DNA of 64,000 nt from Microbacterium cremeum (GTDB lineage Bacteria > Actinomycetota > Actinomycetes > Actinomycetales > Microbacteriaceae). The notes under the pieces were generated by a model. That model ran no database searches. It was not told the DNA's origin and saw nothing but the letters and a program-made list of their open reading frames with translations. Shown here piece after piece: positions 31,606-42,319 of this stretch. Positions within the stretch are counted from its first letter, which is position 1, and every line of letters starts with the position of its first letter. Location of the stretch: contig NZ_CP063812.1 of NCBI RefSeq assembly GCF_015277855.1, positions 3,286,001 through 3,350,000 on the forward strand. Reading direction: 5' to 3'. The position numbers and the translations under genes are program-made.

Positions 31606-32363
31606 TTCGCGACGAGCGTCGTCTCGAAGCTGTACATGTCGGGCCGGTAGCAGTGGTGTCCGAACTCAACCGCTCGGCCAGCGCTGTCGAACGCGATCCG
31701 CTCCATTGTGAGGACGGCACCGCTCTTGTCGATGCCGAGCAGCTCGCTCTCGTCTCCGGTCGCACGTCGGGCGCCGATCTTCTGCTTCGCGATCTTGATG
31801 GTCACTCCGCGAGCGCGAAGGATCTGGTACAGGCCGCGAGACTCGAGCTGTTCAGTCGTGATGTCCGAGAACTCCCGCGGCAGATAGTTCTCGAGGACGG
31901 CCACGGGAACGCCATCGGTGCTGCGCTGACGGCGGACGAACACCACTTCGTCACCCTGAGCGACACCCAGCCCCGCTGCGACCGTGTCCGTTGCCGGCAC
32001 GAGCTCGTGCGCAAGGACCCTGGTCCCAGGCTCGTGGTGGGCTGTCTGGAGGTCTTCGTAGAGACTTGTCAGCTCGACCTGGCGGGTCACCTGCCCCTGC
32101 ACCACCTGGGTCCCGATCCCGCGGCGGCGCACCAGGAGGCCTTTGTCAACGAGCTCCTGAATCGCGCGCCTCACCGTGGGTCGAGACAGCCCGAGACGCT
32201 GGCCGATGGCTATCTCATTCTCAAGTCGCGCCCCCGGCGCGATTCGTCCCGAGCGAATGGCGTCTTCGAGCCGCGTGGACACCTGGAAGTAGAGCGGCAC
32301 AGGACCCGTACGGTCCAGGTCGGCGAAGAGCTCGTGGGGCCACACTGTCTCGTCGTTCGCCAT
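31602..32363 (-). CDS. GntR/HutC-family regulator with UTRA domain, IolR-like
   Basis: 253 residues. N-terminal GntR winged helix (residues ~22-90: VPLYFQVSTRLEDAI, then LSRPTVRRAIQELVDKG) and C-terminal UTRA ligand-binding domain (~100-250). Inositol genes of other actinobacteria are controlled by GntR-type IolR repressors. Two copies of the ATTGTCnGGACAAT repeat lie in its divergent promoter with iolC and one before iolG, so it likely represses the iol operon and itself until an inositol intermediate binds. Confidence 0.88.
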   Translation of the reverse strand: MANDETVWPHELFADLDRTGPVPLYFQVSTRLEDAIRSGRIAPGARLENEIAIGQRLGLSRPTVRRAIQELVDKGLLVRRRGIGTQVVQGQVTRQVELTSLYEDLQTAHHEPGTRVLAHELVPATDTVAAGLGVAQGDEVVFVRRQRSTDGVPVAVLENYLPREFSDITTEQLESRGLYQILRARGVTIKIAKQKIGARRATGDESELLGIDKSGAVLTMERIAFDSAGRAVEFGHHCYRPDMYSFETTLVAK

Positions 32364-32386
32364 GGTGTTCCAATTGGATAGGGCTT

Positions 32387-32400
32387 ATTGTCGGGACAAT
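32387..32400. promoter_or_regulatory. Candidate IolR operator (perfect palindrome)
   Basis: ATTGTCGGGACAAT, 6-bp half sites around GG, 24 nt upstream of the GntR start; the best copy in the window. Confidence 0.6.
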
Positions 32401-32470
32401 CTTACACAGTCACCGCTTTGTCATACGTATCGGCACGAGCGAAACGGTTGACGAGAATCACTCATGTGTT

Positions 32471-32484
32471 ATTGTTAGGACATA
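32471..32484. promoter_or_regulatory. Candidate IolR operator, iolC promoter
   Basis: ATTGTTAGGACATA, a slightly degenerate copy 59 nt before iolC, 71 nt from the perfect copy. The spacing would allow cooperative binding across the divergent promoters. Confidence 0.5.
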
Positions 32485-32542
32485 TGGCGCCACGCGTCAG
32501 AACCGACCGCACTTCCCGCAAGAGAGAGTTGTACAGCGGAGT

Positions 32543-33505
32543 ATGACTGAGTCGCAGAAACCCTTCGACGTCCTGGCCATCGGCCGGCTCGGCGTGGACA
32601 TCTATCCGCTGCAGTCCGGCGTGGGCCTGGAAGACGTGCAGACCTTTGGGAAATACCTCGGTGGCAGTGCCGCGAACGTCTCGGTTGCCGCAGCCCGGTA
32701 CGGCCGCGACTCCTCGCTGCTTTCGCGAGTGGGAGACGACCCGTTTGGTCGCTACCTGCTTCGTGAACTCGACAACCTCGGAGTGGACAACCGCTACGTC
32801 AGCACGGATCCACACCTCCCTACCCCGGTCACCTTCTGCGAGATCTTTCCCCCTGACGACTTCCCGCTCTACTTCTACCGCGAGCCCATGGCCCCGGACC
32901 TGAACATCACGCTCGATGACATCGACCAGGGCGTCGTTCGATCCGCCCGTGTGCTGTGGTTCACGGCAACGGGACTGAGTCAGGAGCCGAGTCGCGCCGT
33001 CCACAAGGCCCTGCTTGCGTCACGCGGCCGCAAGCCACTCACGATCTTCGACCTGGACTACCGGCCCATGTTCTGGCCGAACCGTGACACCGCTCACGCG
33101 CAAGTGTCGGCCGCTCTCGCCTTCGCGACGGTCGCAGTCGGCAACCGCGAGGAATGCGAGGTTGCTGTCGGGGAGACCGATCCCCATCGCGCAGCCGACG
33201 CGCTCCTGGAGCGCGGTGTCCAGCTTGCTGTCGTCAAGCAGGGTCCGCGCGGCGTCCTCGCAAAGACGGCAACCGAGACCGTCGAGGTTCCGCCGTATCC
33301 GGTGGACGTCGTCAACGGCCTCGGCGCGGGTGATGCGTTCGGGGGCGCGCTGTGCCATGGACTCCTCGCGGGATGGGAGCTGGAGCGAGTACTCCGCTTC
33401 GCCAACGTGGCCGGCGCGATCGTCGCCGGTCGCCTCGAATGCTCCACAGCGATGCCCCACGAGTCGGAAGTGGCCGCCATTCTCGAGACGGGAGCGCGCG
33501 CATGA
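32543..33505 (+). CDS. iolC: 5-Dehydro-2-deoxygluconokinase
   Basis: 320 residues of the PfkB sugar-kinase family. IolC-type N-terminus (DVLAIGRLGVDIYPLQSGVG, then GGSAANVSVAAARYG) and the C-terminal ATP/catalytic motif NGLGAGDAFGGALCHG with the base Asp. It phosphorylates 5-dehydro-2-deoxy-D-gluconate (DKG) to DKG-6-phosphate in the cytoplasm, the step before aldol cleavage. It is first in the iolC-to-iolE operon, divergent from the GntR repressor; the stop overlaps the next gene's ATG. Confidence 0.93.
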   Translation: MTESQKPFDVLAIGRLGVDIYPLQSGVGLEDVQTFGKYLGGSAANVSVAAARYGRDSSLLSRVGDDPFGRYLLRELDNLGVDNRYVSTDPHLPTPVTFCEIFPPDDFPLYFYREPMAPDLNITLDDIDQGVVRSARVLWFTATGLSQEPSRAVHKALLASRGRKPLTIFDLDYRPMFWPNRDTAHAQVSAALAFATVAVGNREECEVAVGETDPHRAADALLERGVQLAVVKQGPRGVLAKTATETVEVPPYPVDVVNGLGAGDAFGGALCHGLLAGWELERVLRFANVAGAIVAGRLECSTAMPHESEVAAILETGARA

Positions 33506-34416
33506 CCATCGGCATTCTCACGGCGGAGGACTTCGAACGCCTGCGTGATGTGCGGGCGAAGGATCCGGAGATCATCAAACGCGCGCTTTCGGAGCGGACG
33601 CGGCGAGAAGTACTTCGCGGAGACGACAGGCTCTTCATCGTCGCCGCTGACCACCCTGCGCGAGGCGCACTCGCGGTCGGCCCCGACGCTTCCGCAATGG
33701 CCAACCGCTACGACCTGCTCGAGCGCCTGGCAGTCGCGCTCAGCCGCCCCGGAGTGGATGGTGTGCTCGCCACCCCCGACATCATCGACGACCTCGCCGC
33801 ACTGTCCCTACTCGACGACAAGCTCGTCGTCGGGTCCATGAACCGAGGCGGGCTGCGCGGGGCGAGGTTCGAGATGGACGACCGCTACACCGCCTACGAC
33901 GTCCCCCGCATGGTCGAGTCCGGAATCGACTTCGCGAAAGCCCTCATCCGAATAAACCTCGAGGACCCGGCCACGGCTCCGACACTGCAAGCCACCGCGG
34001 ATGCTGTCACGGCTGCGGCTGCTGCGGGCCTTCCCATCATGCTCGAGCCATTCATGAGCCGCTGGGAGGAGGGTCGCATCGTCAACGACCTGTCCGCGGA
34101 CGCCGTGATCCTGTCGGTTGCCATCGCGGCCGGGCTGGGCGCGAGCAGCACCCACACGTGGATGAAGCTGCCCGTCGTTCCGGACATGGAACGCGTGATG
34201 GAGTCCACCACCCTCCCCACCCTGCTTCTTGGCGGAGATTCCGGCGCCGACCCGGACGAGACCTTCTCCGCCTGGGAAGACGCCCTCGCCCTCCCCGGCG
34301 TTCGCGGCCTCACGGTCGGCCGAACGCTCCTTTACCCGCCAGATGGAGACGTCGCAGCGGCCGTCGACACTGCCGCGGGGCTCGTCCACACCGCCGGTGT
34401 GCACGCGACCCTCTGA
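33502..34416 (+). CDS. Aldolase-like (beta/alpha)8-barrel protein of the iol cluster (Cgl0158-like)
   Basis: 304 residues. A class I DeoC/FBA-like barrel: FIVAADHPARGALAVG, VDGVLATPDIIDDL, VVGSMNRGGLRGARFEMDDR and GASSTHTWMKLPVV with a likely Schiff-base Lys. It resembles the barrel protein found in corynebacterial inositol clusters and sits where iolJ would be expected, so it probably cleaves DKG-6-phosphate to dihydroxyacetone phosphate and malonate semialdehyde. That function is inferred from position. ATGA overlap with iolC. Confidence 0.8.
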   Translation: MTIGILTAEDFERLRDVRAKDPEIIKRALSERTRREVLRGDDRLFIVAADHPARGALAVGPDASAMANRYDLLERLAVALSRPGVDGVLATPDIIDDLAALSLLDDKLVVGSMNRGGLRGARFEMDDRYTAYDVPRMVESGIDFAKALIRINLEDPATAPTLQATADAVTAAAAAGLPIMLEPFMSRWEEGRIVNDLSADAVILSVAIAAGLGASSTHTWMKLPVVPDMERVMESTTLPTLLLGGDSGADPDETFSAWEDALALPGVRGLTVGRTLLYPPDGDVAAAVDTAAGLVHTAGVHATL

Positions 34417-34446
34417 CCCCCTATCCCCACTCTCTAAGGAGTACCC

Positions 34447-36012
<1,566 letters not shown>

Positions 36013-36091
36013 CCGGTGGGTGCCGCGGCCGCAGCCGCGAGGACTCGCGGCCGCGGCATCCGTCCACGACAATCGACGCACGAGAGACCAC

Positions 36092-37006
36092 ATGAGCACT
36101 TCCGAGCAGCGCTGGTTCCATCGCCGAGGCGACCTCTCCCGCGACGGGTGGGAAAGTGTCGTCGACGCAAGGACGCCCGGCTGGCAGCACACTGGAATTC
36201 GCGTCGCCAACGTCGCCGACTCTGAGCACCTCGCCCTGGAAGCCCGAGATGTCGAGCGGATCATCGTCCCACTCGCGGGGTCCTTCGCTGTGACCCACCA
36301 TCACTTCCCGGGCGAGTGGGAAACCAAACTGCACGGTCGGAAGTCCGTCTTCGACGGTCCCACGGATGTTCTCTACCTGCCGGCGGGAACGACCGCCGAG
36401 ATAAGAGGACGTGGTCGGGTCGCGGTGACCGAGGCCCCCGCTATGGAGTCCCGCCCGTGGCAGTACATCTCGGCGTCCGACACTCCCATCGAGCTGCGCG
36501 GGTCTGGTCGCTCCAGTCGCCAAGTCCACAACTTCGGCACACCGCAGGCGTTGGATGCCGCCAAGCTCATCGTGTGCGAGGTGGTCACACCGGCGGAGAA
36601 CTGGTCGTCGTACCCACCGCACAAGCACGATGAGTACATCCCGGGCCATGAGTCGCGTCTGGAAGAGATCTACTACTTCGAGACTGCGCCGGCCGCTGGC
36701 GCGAAAGCCTCCACGGATGCGTCGTTCGGAATGTTCTCCACGTACTCCTCGCCCGCCGGTGACATCGACATCAATGCGATGGTGCGCACGGGCGACATCG
36801 CGCTCGTGCCCTACGGGTACCACGGTCCGGCGGTAGCTGCACCCGGGTACGACCTGTACTACCTCAACGTCATGGCCGGACCCGACCCCGAACGGGAGTG
36901 GCTGATCAGCGACGACCCCGCCCACTCGTGGGTGCGTGACACCTGGGCTGGGCAGGACGTAGATGACCGGCTTCCGTTCACCGACGACAAGAAGGGCCAC
37001 CGCTGA
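36092..37006 (+). CDS. iolB: 5-Deoxy-glucuronate isomerase
   Basis: 304 residues, bicupin of the KduI/IolB family. The metal site is visible in the C-terminal cupin (SSYPPHKHDEY, then the Glu of RLEEIYYFE), and the C-terminal YGYHGPAVAAPGYDLYYLNVMAG is characteristic. It isomerises 5-deoxy-D-glucuronate to DKG. ATG 36092 has GAGAG upstream. The stop overlaps the iolD start by one base (TGATG). Confidence 0.93.
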   Translation: MSTSEQRWFHRRGDLSRDGWESVVDARTPGWQHTGIRVANVADSEHLALEARDVERIIVPLAGSFAVTHHHFPGEWETKLHGRKSVFDGPTDVLYLPAGTTAEIRGRGRVAVTEAPAMESRPWQYISASDTPIELRGSGRSSRQVHNFGTPQALDAAKLIVCEVVTPAENWSSYPPHKHDEYIPGHESRLEEIYYFETAPAAGAKASTDASFGMFSTYSSPAGDIDINAMVRTGDIALVPYGYHGPAVAAPGYDLYYLNVMAGPDPEREWLISDDPAHSWVRDTWAGQDVDDRLPFTDDKKGHR

Positions 37007-38919
37007 TGAGCTCGACCAAGCGGATGACAGTCAGTCAGGCACTCGTGGAGTTCCTGGCGCACCAGTGGACCGTTGACGGGGATATCCGGGAGCGGACCAT
37101 CCCCGGCATGTTCGGCATCTTCGGGCACGGGAACGTCGCGGGTGTTGGGCAGGCGCTCAAGCAGGTGAATGTCGAGCAGCCGGATCTGATGCCCTACCAT
37201 CAGGCCCGAAACGAGCAGGCCATGGTGCATCAGGCGGTCGGATACGCGCGCATGCACCGTCGCCGCGGAACCTATGCGTCCGCTGCTTCCGTAGGCCCCG
37301 GGGCCGCCAACATGCTGACCGGCGCAGCGCTGGCCACGACCAACCGGCTCCCGGCACTCCTGCTTCCGAGCGACACGTTCGCCACGCGGGTCGCCGACCC
37401 GGTCCTACAGCAGCTTGAGCAACCGTGGGACATCGGGATTCAGGTAACGGATGCCTTCCGCCCCCTGTCGCGATTCTTCGACCGGGTTCAGCGTCCCGAG
37501 CAGTTGTACTCGATTGCGCTGGCAGCAATGCGCGTGCTGACGGATCCCGCAGAGACCGGCGCTGTGACTATCGCGCTCCCCGAGGACGTCCAAGCGGAAG
37601 GACTCGATGTCCCGCTCGAGTTCCTTCAGGACCGCGAATGGCACATCCGTCGCCCCCTGCCCGAGCGTGCCCCGCTCGCCCGGGCCGTAGCAGCCATCCG
37701 GAATGCCAAGAACCCGTTCATCGTCGCCGGAGGCGGAGTCATCTACTCCGGTGCGGAGGAGCAGCTGCGCGCTCTGGTGGAGGCAACCGGTATCCCGGTC
37801 GGCACTTCGCAAGCAGGCGGAGGCGTGCTCAACTGGGATCATCCGCAGTACCTCGGCGGCGTCGGTGCGACTGGAACTCTGGCCGCCAACCGTCTTGCCG
37901 CCGAAGCTGACGTCATCATCGGCATCGGTACGCGATACAGCGACTTCACGACCGCCTCACGCACGGCATTCCAGAACCCGGACGTGCTGTTCGTCAACAT
38001 CAACGTCGCCTCGTTCGATGCGTACAAGCACGGCTCGCAGCTTCCGCTTGTCGCCGACGCGCGGGAGACGCTCAGCGAACTGTCCATCGAGCTCGAAGGT
38101 TTTGAGATCGCCCCCGAGTACAGCGAGAGCATCGCTCGTGAGAAGGCGAAGTGGGACGCGGCCGTGGATTCCGCCTTCCAGCCGTCGGGCCGCGAGCTTC
38201 CTGGTCAGCCGGAGATCATCGGAGCCGTGCAGTCGAGCACCGCGCCCCGGGACGTCATCGTGCAGGCCGCTGGATCTCTGCCGGGCGACCTGCACAAGCT
38301 CTGGCGGGTACGCGATCCGCTCGGCTACCACGTCGAGTACGCGTTCTCATGCATGGGATACGAGATTGCGGGCGGTCTGGGCGCGAAGCGCGGCCTTCTC
38401 GCCGACGGAGACGACCGCGACGTCATCGTCATGGTCGGCGACGGCTCTTATCTCATGCTCAACACCGAACTGGTGACGGCTGTCGCCGAGGACATCAAGC
38501 TCATCGTCGTCCTCATCCAGAACCACGGGTTCGCCTCCATTGGGCACCTCTCGGAGACCGTCGGGTCGGAGCGGTTCGGCACCTGGTACCGGGAGTACGA
38601 CAACGAAGCCCGCAACTTCCAAGGCGAGAAGATTCTGCCCGTCGACCTCGCTATGAACGCCCGTGGCTACGGGCTCGATGTCATCGAGATCGAGCCCGGG
38701 GCGTCGGCCATCGACGATCTGAAGAGCGCGGTCACCAAGGCGAAGGCCTCCGAGCGATCCACATTCATTCACATCAACAGCGACCCCCTCGTGTACGCAC
38801 CCGATGGCCTCGGGTGGTGGGACGTTCCGGTGCCGGCAGTCTCGACGCTCGAATCCACTCAGCGCGCACGCGAGGAGTACCTCGCGCAGCGGACGCCGCA
38901 GCGACCCCTCCTCGGCTGA
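37006..38919 (+). CDS. iolD: 3D-(3,5/4)-trihydroxycyclohexane-1,2-dione hydrolase
   Basis: 637 residues, ThDP family with the IolD-specific start (PGMFGIFGHGNVAGVGQAL), the activating Glu (YHQARNEQAMVHQAVGYAR) and the metal motif VGDGSYLMLNTELVTA ... QNHGFASIGHL. It opens the ring of the trihydroxycyclohexanedione produced by IolE, giving 5-deoxy-D-glucuronate. Length is normal for the family (~640). Confidence 0.94.
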   Translation: MSSTKRMTVSQALVEFLAHQWTVDGDIRERTIPGMFGIFGHGNVAGVGQALKQVNVEQPDLMPYHQARNEQAMVHQAVGYARMHRRRGTYASAASVGPGAANMLTGAALATTNRLPALLLPSDTFATRVADPVLQQLEQPWDIGIQVTDAFRPLSRFFDRVQRPEQLYSIALAAMRVLTDPAETGAVTIALPEDVQAEGLDVPLEFLQDREWHIRRPLPERAPLARAVAAIRNAKNPFIVAGGGVIYSGAEEQLRALVEATGIPVGTSQAGGGVLNWDHPQYLGGVGATGTLAANRLAAEADVIIGIGTRYSDFTTASRTAFQNPDVLFVNINVASFDAYKHGSQLPLVADARETLSELSIELEGFEIAPEYSESIAREKAKWDAAVDSAFQPSGRELPGQPEIIGAVQSSTAPRDVIVQAAGSLPGDLHKLWRVRDPLGYHVEYAFSCMGYEIAGGLGAKRGLLADGDDRDVIVMVGDGSYLMLNTELVTAVAEDIKLIVVLIQNHGFASIGHLSETVGSERFGTWYREYDNEARNFQGEKILPVDLAMNARGYGLDVIEIEPGASAIDDLKSAVTKAKASERSTFIHINSDPLVYAPDGLGWWDVPVPAVSTLESTQRAREEYLAQRTPQRPLLG

Positions 38920-38944
38920 CCCTTCAGAGAAGAACGGTGAACAC

Positions 38945-38980
38945 ATGACATACACGATTCGCGAATGGCTTAGGGCATGA
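38945..38980 (+). CDS. 11-residue leader mini-ORF coupled to iolE
   Basis: ATG 38945 encodes MTYTIREWLRA and its TGA overlaps the iolE ATG (ATGA at 38977). Only a weak ribosome site (GAGAAGAACGGTG region) precedes it, and the codons are not G/C-ending. It may couple iolE translation to iolD, or be chance. Confidence 0.3.
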   Translation: MTYTIREWLRA

Positions 38981-39894
38981 AGGCTACAGTCGCGGGCGCT
39001 CCCGTCAGCTTCGGCGTGTTCGAACTGACCCCTGACGGTGCGCCCACCATTACCGCAGATGAGATCGGCGAGATTCTTCAGGCGACCGGCTATGCCGGTA
39101 TCGATCTCGGTCCGGCAGGGCTTCTCGGCCGGGGGGACGAACTGCGCGGCAGGCTCGACCGTTTCGGCTTGGATCTTGCCGGCGGGTGGATCCAGATCCC
39201 GTTCACCGACGACGAGGCGTTCGAAGCCTCCATCCCCGGTCTCAGGGAGACGCTGCGTGCGTTCTCGGAAGCGGCCGAGCGGGGGCCGGGGAGACTGCCG
39301 CTGCCGACGCTTGCGGACGACGGATCGGCCCTGCGCGTCGCCAACCCCGGGCGCGGAGCCGAGAAGGACCCGCTGTCCACGCACGCGCGTGAGCGTCTCC
39401 ACGCGAACGTGGACAAGGCGGCGAGCATCGTCCGGGACGCCGGTTTCGAGCCGACCTTCCATCATCACGCAGGCACGTTCGTCGAGTCTCCGGAGGAAGT
39501 CGACCTCTTCCTCGAAGGGACCGACGTGGGTCTTACCCTTGACACCGGCCATCTCTACATCGCGGGTGGTGACCCCGTCGAGGCGGCTCGGCGATGGGGA
39601 TCACGAATCAACCATCTTCATCTCAAGGACGTTGACCGGGCTGCGCTCACTCGCATCCTGGAAGCCGGCGGAGGCATGACTGAGGTCTGGTCCGGTGGCT
39701 CATTCGTCGCCTTCGGGCGCGGAGATGTCGACCTGGAAGGCGTCATGAACCTCATGGACCAGTCCGGATATGACGGCTGGATCGTCGTCGAGCAGGACGT
39801 CCTGAACGGGCCAGACATCGCTCTCGACCAGTTCCGGATCGCGCGCGCCGACGACCAGCGTGTGAACCGCGAGGCGCTGCGGATGTGGGCATGA
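38977..39894 (+). CDS. iolE: Inosose dehydratase (2-keto-myo-inositol dehydratase)
   Basis: 305 residues, sugar-phosphate isomerase/epimerase-type TIM barrel with IolE landmarks (VAGAPVSFGVFE at the start, FHHHAGTFVESPEEVD, GLTLDTGHLYIAGGDP, NHLHLKDVD, WIVVEQDV), which supply the metal ligands. It dehydrates inosose to 3D-(3,5/4)-trihydroxycyclohexane-1,2-dione. Its stop overlaps the next gene's ATG. Confidence 0.92.
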   Translation: MKATVAGAPVSFGVFELTPDGAPTITADEIGEILQATGYAGIDLGPAGLLGRGDELRGRLDRFGLDLAGGWIQIPFTDDEAFEASIPGLRETLRAFSEAAERGPGRLPLPTLADDGSALRVANPGRGAEKDPLSTHARERLHANVDKAASIVRDAGFEPTFHHHAGTFVESPEEVDLFLEGTDVGLTLDTGHLYIAGGDPVEAARRWGSRINHLHLKDVDRAALTRILEAGGGMTEVWSGGSFVAFGRGDVDLEGVMNLMDQSGYDGWIVVEQDVLNGPDIALDQFRIARADDQRVNREALRMWA

Positions 39895-40919
39895 GCGCGC
39901 CGGAGATGGGCGGAGACCTGCGCGTCGGCGTTGTCGGCGCCGGCATCATGGGCGCCGATCACATCGCTCGGATTGCGAAGCGGACTTCGGGCGCTGTGGT
40001 CTCGGCGGTGGTCGACTCCGACCAAGGGCGAGCGACTGCGGCGGCAGCGCAGGCGCCCGGAACGGCGGTGTTCGCGCGCGTCGAGGACGCTATCGAGTCC
40101 GGCGCTGTGGACGCAGTCCTCATCGCGGTTCCCGGCCAGTTCCATGAGCCTGTGCTCGTGCCGGCGCTCGAAGCTCGTCTTCCGGTGCTGTGCGAGAAGC
40201 CACTTACCCCCGACTCGACCTCAGCCATGCGGGTGCTTGAACTGGAGCAGAAACTGGACAGACCTCACATCCAGGTCGGGTTCATGAGACGGTTCGACGC
40301 CGAGTATTCGGCACTACGCGACCTGGTCGCCTCCCAGGACGCCGGCGCGCTTCTCATGGTCCGCGGAGTTCACCGCAACCCGTCCGTGCCCGAGTCGTAC
40401 ATGCAGTCCATGATGATCACCGATTCGGTCGTTCACGAGATCGATGTCGTGCCGTGGATCGCCGGCTCCACCATCAAGACCATCGAGGTCAAGTACCCCC
40501 GTCGGAACTCACTCGCACCGGAACGGCTCCGAGAGCCGATTCTGGTCATCATGGAACTCGAGAACGGCGTCCTCGTCGATGTCGAGTTGAGCGCGAGCGC
40601 GCAGTTCGGATATCAAGTCGCGACGGAAGCTGTCTTCGAGCGCGGCATCGCCCGAATAGGACAACCCGCCGGATTGCAGCAATGGCGTGCTGGCAGCTTC
40701 ACTGTTCGCGACCACGACTCCTACACCACGCGGTTCGCCGCGGCATACGACACCCAGGTGCAGCGCTGGGTGGACGCAGTTCGCAACGGCTCACTCGTCG
40801 ATGGTCCGAACGCGTGGGACGGCTACGTCGTGGCGCTGGCGTGCGAGGCAGGAGTTCGGGCGCTCGATGGGGGCGTCATTCCGGTTGAAGCGGCGATCCG
40901 GCCGGACTTCTACGCCTGA
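39891..40919 (+). CDS. Second inositol 2-dehydrogenase-like protein (Gfo/Idh/MocA)
   Basis: 342 residues from ATG 39891 (ATGA with the iolE stop). Rossmann motif GVVGAGIMGADHIARI, catalytic Lys in LCEKPLTPD and the inositol-dehydrogenase-like active-site segment SVVHEIDVVPWI. Actinobacterial iol operons often end with an additional inositol dehydrogenase, which may act on another stereoisomer (scyllo- or chiro-inositol) or on a sugar. It is the last gene of the operon. Confidence 0.85.
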   Translation: MSAPEMGGDLRVGVVGAGIMGADHIARIAKRTSGAVVSAVVDSDQGRATAAAAQAPGTAVFARVEDAIESGAVDAVLIAVPGQFHEPVLVPALEARLPVLCEKPLTPDSTSAMRVLELEQKLDRPHIQVGFMRRFDAEYSALRDLVASQDAGALLMVRGVHRNPSVPESYMQSMMITDSVVHEIDVVPWIAGSTIKTIEVKYPRRNSLAPERLREPILVIMELENGVLVDVELSASAQFGYQVATEAVFERGIARIGQPAGLQQWRAGSFTVRDHDSYTTRFAAAYDTQVQRWVDAVRNGSLVDGPNAWDGYVVALACEAGVRALDGGVIPVEAAIRPDFYA

Positions 40920-41022
40920 CGTCGTAACGGAGTAGCCATGTCGAGCGTCCTCGCCGAGGACAGGCTGACGAGGTGTTGTGGTTGCAGCTGCGGGAGCTCA
41001 TCGGGTAGCGCACGCGGCCGCG

Positions 41023-42210
41023 TCAGCTCGCATCGAATGTCGTCGTGCCCGTGACCTGAGGAACGTCTACCCAGCGGCCGTCGCGCGCGCTCCTCAATGC
41101 GGCGTCAGCGACCTCCGCTGCCGCCCAGCCGTCCGCGGCTGACGGCGCGAGCTGCCGGTCTTCGTGAATGGACCCCAGGAACAACGATGCTTCGATCGTC
41201 TTCAGATCGTCGAAGCCCATGCTGGTACCGGCACCAGGTTGGAAGTGTCCGAAGTCTCCGAATCCTGGCTGCGCCATGACGGTGCGATAGCCAGCGCGGT
41301 CGTCGGCCAGGAGCAGTTCATTCATGCGCTGGAAGTCCCAGCGCAAAGATCCTTTCGTGCCGTACACGTCCACTCTGTACTCCGCTCTCGGCCCCACCGC
41401 CGTCCTGCTGGACTCGAAAACGCCCACTGCACCTGACTCGAACCGGCCGATGACAGCGGCGTAGTCCTCGTTCTCGACCTTTCCCGTCGGCCCGCCGAGG
41501 GCCCCGCTGCTGAAGTGGCTCGCAGCACCGCCCGACGGCAGAGGGCGCTCCTTGATAAAGGTCTCGCTCGCCGCCGTGACGCTTGAGACCCGACCAGCGA
41601 GAAATTGCGCCAGGTCGATGCCATGTGACAGCAGATCGCCCGCGACACCCGAGCCGGCCTGGGATCGCTTGAAGCGCCATGTGAGCGCCCCGGACGGGTC
41701 TGCCGAGTAGTCCGCCAGGAAGCTCACGCGCAGGTTCGTGATGCGTCCGAGTGCCCCACCACGGATGAGCCGCCGCGCTTCGGCCAGCGCCGGAGCGTGG
41801 CGGTAGTTGAAGCCCACGGCCGTGACCAGGCCCGCATCCGCAGCGCGCTCTGCGATCGCGCGCGATTCGTCAGCGCTACGACCCATCGGCTTTTCGATCC
41901 AGAACGGCTTCCCGGCACCGATGGCAGCGAGCGCGATCTCGTGATGCAAGAAGTTCGGTGAGCAGATGGACACCGCCTCGATCTGCGGGTCGGCGAGAAG
42001 ATCGCGATAGTCCTGGACGGTCCGTTGGTAGCCGAGGACGTCGGACGCATACCGACGTCCACTTTCGTCCGGGTCGGCGGCCGTATGCAGCGACGCCCGA
42101 AGCGGGAGCTCCGGAAAATGCTGAGCCGCGGCGAGGTACGCGCGCGAGTGCAACCTGCCCATCCAGCCCACCGAGATGAGTCCGACGTTCAGTGTTCGGC
42201 GGTTCTTCAT
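41023..42210 (-). CDS. Gfo/Idh/MocA family oxidoreductase
   Basis: 395 residues from ATG 42210 (GGAG 9 nt upstream). Rossmann motif NVGLISVGWMGRLHSRAY, EKP-type catalytic Lys (WIEKPMGRS), GDLLSHGIDLAQFL in the active site. It is longer than the two inositol dehydrogenases nearby and belongs to a different branch. Convergent with the iol operon and divergent from the tautomerase gene, with a half IolR site between them. A polyol or sugar acid substrate is likely. Confidence 0.8.
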   Translation of the reverse strand: MKNRRTLNVGLISVGWMGRLHSRAYLAAAQHFPELPLRASLHTAADPDESGRRYASDVLGYQRTVQDYRDLLADPQIEAVSICSPNFLHHEIALAAIGAGKPFWIEKPMGRSADESRAIAERAADAGLVTAVGFNYRHAPALAEARRLIRGGALGRITNLRVSFLADYSADPSGALTWRFKRSQAGSGVAGDLLSHGIDLAQFLAGRVSSVTAASETFIKERPLPSGGAASHFSSGALGGPTGKVENEDYAAVIGRFESGAVGVFESSRTAVGPRAEYRVDVYGTKGSLRWDFQRMNELLLADDRAGYRTVMAQPGFGDFGHFQPGAGTSMGFDDLKTIEASLFLGSIHEDRQLAPSAADGWAAAEVADAALRSARDGRWVDVPQVTGTTTFDAS

Positions 42211-42281
42211 TGAGCGCCACTCCAATCGTGTTCGGTGTGCAGTTGTTGCGACCAGGCTTGGCATTCCTAGTTCATGTGCAT

Positions 42282-42295
42282 ATGATAGGACAAAC
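42282..42295. promoter_or_regulatory. Possible IolR half site before the tautomerase gene
   Basis: TATGATAGGACAAA: the right half AGGACAAA matches the iolG-promoter copy exactly, the left half is degenerate. Confidence 0.35.
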
Positions 42296-42319
42296 TACTC
42301 TCCCACTCAAGGAACGCGC

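Noticed and set aside
40938..41009. 23-codon ORF with a Cys-rich end (RCCGCSCG) after the second inositol dehydrogenase gene
   Set aside because: Weak ribosome site, no conserved context; more likely chance in a non-coding gap.
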